Source: Betaproteobacteria bacterium
GTDB lineage: Bacteria; Pseudomonadota; Gammaproteobacteria; Burkholderiales; Usitatibacteraceae
Direction of reading: 5' to 3'
DNA: 7,761 nt
NCBI GenBank assembly: GCA_003105245.1
Contig: PQAI01000274.1
Span: 586 to 8,346 of the forward strand
A program made the translations under genes and the position numbers. The notes under the pieces are model-generated. The model saw only the letters and a list, made by a program, of their open reading frames with translations, was not told the DNA's origin and did no database searches. Below are positions 5,188 to 7,761 of this stretch, in pieces; the stretch's first letter is position 1, and every line of letters begins with the position of its first letter.

Positions 5188-6642
5188 ATGGGCGAATCCA
5201 TCCGAATTCCGGACGACGCACTGGCCCGCTTCTCGGTGCTGCGCCAGTCCGCCGACGAGGCGTCCGCGGGCGCGATCGAGGCCCTGGTGCGGGAGGGCGG
5301 CGACCGGGCGCTCAACCGCGTGAACGTCCTCGAGTTCGCGCGTGGCCGGGGGCTCGACGAGCAGAAGGCGATCGGCGCCTTCCTGCACGCCTCGCGCCTG
5401 GGCATCTTCGACCTCTCGTGGAACCTGCTCTGCCCCGGATGCGGCGGCGTGCTCGAGGCCAACGCGACGCTCAAGTCCGTCAGGCGCACCGAGTACCACT
5501 GCGCGCTCTGCGCCGCGGGCTACGAGCCCACCCTGGACGAGATGGTCGAGGTGAGCTTCACCGTCAACCCGCGCGTGCGCCGGATCGCCGCGCACGATCC
5601 GCACTCGCTCTCCATGTGGGAATACCAGAAGCAGGTCTTCTGGAGCTCGGGGATCGACCTGCCGGAGGACAAGTTCGAGGAGATCATCCGCGAGATCGTG
5701 ATCGACTCCGTGGAACTGCCCGCCGGGGAGAAGTGCATCCTCTCGGTGCAGCTCCCGGCGCAGTTCGTGATCGTGTTCGACCCGGTGACCCACGCCACCC
5801 AGTTCATCGACGTGAAGGGCGAGCCCACCCGCGACCGCCAGGACGTCGCGATGGTGTTCAACAAGGTGCAGGCCCCCTCGGGCACCCTCGAGCTGCGGCC
5901 GGGACCGCTTCGCCTGGCGCTCGAGAACCGGGCGGACGTGCGCGTGCTCCCCGCGCTCTTCATCGCGGGCGACGCCCTCCACGAGCTCCTCGGCAAGCGC
6001 AAGGAATTCCTCACGGCCAAGCGCCTGCTCACCAACCAGACCTTCCGCGACCTCTACCGGACCGACACGCTCGACGTCGACCAGCGGCTCGGGATCACGA
6101 GCCTCACGTTCCTCTTCACCGACCTCAAGGGCTCGACCGAGCTCTACGAGCGCGTCGGCGACCTCGAGGCCTTCGAGCTGGTGAAGGCGCACTTCCGGAC
6201 GCTGAACGAGGTCGTCGCGATGAACGCCGGCGCGGTCGTGAAGACGATCGGCGACGCGGTGATGGCGACGTTCCCCACGCCCGATCGCGCCTTGTCGGCC
6301 GCGCTCGGCATGCGGGAGGCCATGCGCGAGCTCAACGATCGGCGCGGACACGAGGACCTCCTGCTCAAGATCGGCATCCACGAGGGACCCTGCCTCGCGG
6401 TGACGCTCAACGACCGCCTCGACTATTTCGGACAGACGGTGAACATCGCGGCGCGCGTGCAGGGGCTCGCGACCTCGCGTTCCATCTTCGCGACCCGCCC
6501 CGTGGTCGATTACCCGGCGTCCGCGCAGGTGCTCGGCGAGTCCGGATGCGAGGCCCTCGCGCAGCAGATCGCGCTGCGCGGGATCGCGGGCGAGGTCGCC
6601 GTCTACGAGATTCCCTGGAACGGCCCGGTCGCGGGCGCCTAG
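5188..6642 (+). CDS. Class III adenylate cyclase with N-terminal zinc-ribbon/DUF5939-like region
   Basis: 484 residues, no membrane segment or signal peptide. Residues 82-108 hold a zinc-ribbon-like pair, CPGC (82-85) and CALC (105-108). They sit within an N-terminal region of about 270 residues that resembles the DUF5939 domain found before some bacterial cyclases (for example VNPRVRRIAAHDP at 126-138, then WEYQKQVFWSSG at 144-155). A charged helical linker (265-300) leads to a class III catalytic domain at about 305-478. The catalytic set is complete: metal aspartates D312 (FTDLKGS) and D356 (KTIGDAV), adenine-selecting K352 and D412 (DYFGQTVNIAARV), and transition-state N419 and R423. The Lys/Asp pair points to ATP, hence cAMP, rather than cGMP. 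It is expected to be a cytosolic homodimer with the active site at the interface. The N-terminal region is the likely sensor; its ligand is unknown. It follows the amidotransferase by 29 nt and ends in a shared stop with the convergent cNMP-binding gene. Confidence 0.93.
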   Translation: MGESIRIPDDALARFSVLRQSADEASAGAIEALVREGGDRALNRVNVLEFARGRGLDEQKAIGAFLHASRLGIFDLSWNLLCPGCGGVLEANATLKSVRRTEYHCALCAAGYEPTLDEMVEVSFTVNPRVRRIAAHDPHSLSMWEYQKQVFWSSGIDLPEDKFEEIIREIVIDSVELPAGEKCILSVQLPAQFVIVFDPVTHATQFIDVKGEPTRDRQDVAMVFNKVQAPSGTLELRPGPLRLALENRADVRVLPALFIAGDALHELLGKRKEFLTAKRLLTNQTFRDLYRTDTLDVDQRLGITSLTFLFTDLKGSTELYERVGDLEAFELVKAHFRTLNEVVAMNAGAVVKTIGDAVMATFPTPDRALSAALGMREAMRELNDRRGHEDLLLKIGIHEGPCLAVTLNDRLDYFGQTVNIAARVQGLATSRSIFATRPVVDYPASAQVLGESGCEALAQQIALRGIAGEVAVYEIPWNGPVAGA

Positions 6643-7682
6643 CCCGGGGGGGCGCCTCTCTCCGCCCAGAGCTGGGCCGCCCCTGCCGCCTCGAACTGCG
6701 CGGCTTCCCCTTCCCGTCGCGCGAGCCGCGCCTGGGTCGCGAGGCGCGTGAGCGCCCGGTTGGTGCGGCCCAGGGATTCCAGCAGGCTGCGCTGCACCGC
6801 CGCGCGCAGGCGCGAGGACGAGGCTCCCTCGCCGAAATACAGCGCCCGGAAGTCACCGGCCGGTATCTCCAGCAGGGTCGACGCCTCGCGCGCCACGGCG
6901 ATCGAGCCGTGCGGGGTGCCCAGCAGCACGCCCATGAATCCCAGCGGCCGCCCCGGCCCCAGGACCGCGACACGGCGCTCGCGGCCATGGACCGGGCGCA
7001 GGATCTCCACGGCGCCGCGGGCGACGATGAACACGGCATCGGCGGCGCCGCCCGGCAGGTGCAGCACCTCGCCGCGCGCGAGCTCGAGGACGCGCGCGGC
7101 GGCGGCCACCTCGTCGATCTCCTCCGCGGGAAAGCGCTCGAAGAACGCGAGGCGCGGCAGGAAGGCCGCGAGGTCGAACGAGGCCCGGCGTCCGCGCCCG
7201 GCGCCCGCGAGGGGCTTCGATGCCCCCGTACGGTCCCTTGCCGGCCGGTCCTCGGGCGCGGCCAGCCCGGAAAGCCGCGCGTTCACCGCCCGAAGCCTCT
7301 CCGCCAGCACCCGCGTCACGGCATGCTGGAGCTCCCGCGCGGCGCCGTGCCGCTGCGAGACGACGGCGCGGAAGTCCTCGAAGGCGAGGAACCAGCCGTC
7401 CACGTGGGCCGTGGCGACGACGGTGGCCGTGCAGGTGCCGGCCTCCACCAGCGCCATCTCCCCGAAGATGTCCCCCGGTCCCAGGCCGGCCACCACGATG
7501 CAGTCGCCGCCGGGCGCGGGCACGCGTGCTTCCGCACGGCCGTCGCGCAGCACGAACGCGCCGCGAGCGGCATCGCCATGCCGGACCAGGGTGGCTCCCT
7601 GCACGAAGGAGACGGGGCGGGCGGCGGCGAGCAGGAGCTCGCGCGCTTCGGGGGAAAGGGACTCGAGGAACGGTTGCGGCAT
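6639..7682 (-). CDS. Tandem cyclic-nucleotide-binding-domain protein without recognisable output domain
   Basis: 347 residues. Two cNMP-binding (CRP-type beta-roll) folds are visible, at about 5-130 and 172-290, joined by an Arg/Ala/Pro/Gly-rich linker (140-170). The first phosphate-binding cassette is F73-G-E-M-A-L-V then T83-C84-T-A-T: the Glu is kept, but the usual Arg is Cys84. The second, L247-G-F-M-G-V-L-L-G-T-P-H258, lacks both Glu (F249) and Arg (H258), so it probably does not bind nucleotide in the standard way. There is no winged-helix DNA-binding domain; the C-terminal 55 residues are a charged, Ala/Arg-rich helical tail. It is likely cytosolic and acts through protein contacts, possibly as a receptor or buffer for the cAMP made by the neighbouring cyclase. 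That link is inference from position. The ATG at 7682 follows GGGGGA by about 6 nt. The stop overlaps the cyclase stop. Confidence 0.88.
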   Translation of the reverse strand: MPQPFLESLSPEARELLLAAARPVSFVQGATLVRHGDAARGAFVLRDGRAEARVPAPGGDCIVVAGLGPGDIFGEMALVEAGTCTATVVATAHVDGWFLAFEDFRAVVSQRHGAARELQHAVTRVLAERLRAVNARLSGLAAPEDRPARDRTGASKPLAGAGRGRRASFDLAAFLPRLAFFERFPAEEIDEVAAAARVLELARGEVLHLPGGAADAVFIVARGAVEILRPVHGRERRVAVLGPGRPLGFMGVLLGTPHGSIAVAREASTLLEIPAGDFRALYFGEGASSSRLRAAVQRSLLESLGRTNRALTRLATQARLARREGEAAQFEAAGAAQLWAERGAPPG

Positions 7683-7699
7683 GGCATCCCCCGTTGAAT

Positions 7700-7761
7700 G
7701 ACCCTCATCCCCGACCCTTCTCCCGGATGGAGAAGGGGGCGCTTTTCTCCCCTCTCCCGCT
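7700..7761. repeat. Intergenic hairpin repeat (REP-like), cut by the window edge
   Basis: A perfect 9-bp inverted repeat, CCCTTCTCC-cggat-GGAGAAGGG, occupies 7715-7737, preceded by CCCTCATCCCCGA and followed by a C/T-rich run, CTCCCCTCTCCCGCT, that looks like the left arm of a second hairpin continuing outside. Elements of this composition recur between genes in many high-GC proteobacteria (general knowledge; copy number here cannot be judged). It lies upstream of the cNMP-binding gene, whose promoter I cannot identify in the remaining bases. Confidence 0.6.

Noticed and set aside
4975..6381. Minus-strand open frame antisense to the cyclase
   Set aside because: Mirror frame of a gene whose catalytic residues are all recognisable on the plus strand.
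6639..7682. Assignment of the cNMP-binding protein as a CRP/FNR transcription factor
   Set aside because: No winged-helix DNA-binding domain follows either cNMP fold; the C-terminus is a short charged helical tail.
5418..7697. Plus-strand open frame of about 760 codons across the cyclase and cNMP genes
   Set aside because: It overlaps two clearly real genes out of frame and in antisense; the product is Arg-rich without motifs.

Overview
The window is GC-rich, densely coding bacterial DNA with one uniform codon style. The Bug-type periplasmic binding protein, the NAD-linked formate-dehydrogenase-like flavoprotein and a short intergenic hairpin repeat together suggest a betaproteobacterium (Burkholderiales or a relative). 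This is inference from gene content; no rRNA or phylogenetic marker is present. I see no mobile element, CRISPR array, tRNA or phage gene.

Left part (1-4082), all on the minus strand. At the left edge is the N-terminal part of a NuoE-NuoF fusion, probably the diaphorase subunit of a NAD-dependent formate dehydrogenase. It has its own upstream region, which carries a symmetric FNR-type dyad. To its right is a three-gene set transcribed leftward from a recognisable sigma70-like promoter near 4140-4169: an unrecognised 459-residue soluble protein, a Bug/TctC-type solute-binding protein with a signal peptide, and a fumarylacetoacetate-hydrolase-family enzyme. The likely theme is uptake and breakdown of an organic acid or of an aromatic ring-cleavage product.

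Right part (4235-7682). Across a 152-bp divergent promoter region, a plus-strand pair encodes a class II glutamine amidotransferase (EgtC-like, with Cys2 intact) and a soluble class III adenylate cyclase with an N-terminal zinc-ribbon/DUF5939-like half. Convergent to them, and sharing the palindromic bases CTAG as both stop codons, is a minus-strand gene for a protein with two cyclic-nucleotide-binding folds and no recognisable output domain. A cAMP synthase lying tail-to-tail with a cNMP-binding protein, and in an apparent operon with an amidotransferase, is the part of the window most likely to be a little-described system.

Right edge (7700-7761): the start of a GC-rich intergenic hairpin repeat, cut by the window end. 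Regulatory calls (promoters, FNR-like dyads, a leaderless start) are pattern-based and weaker than the gene calls.
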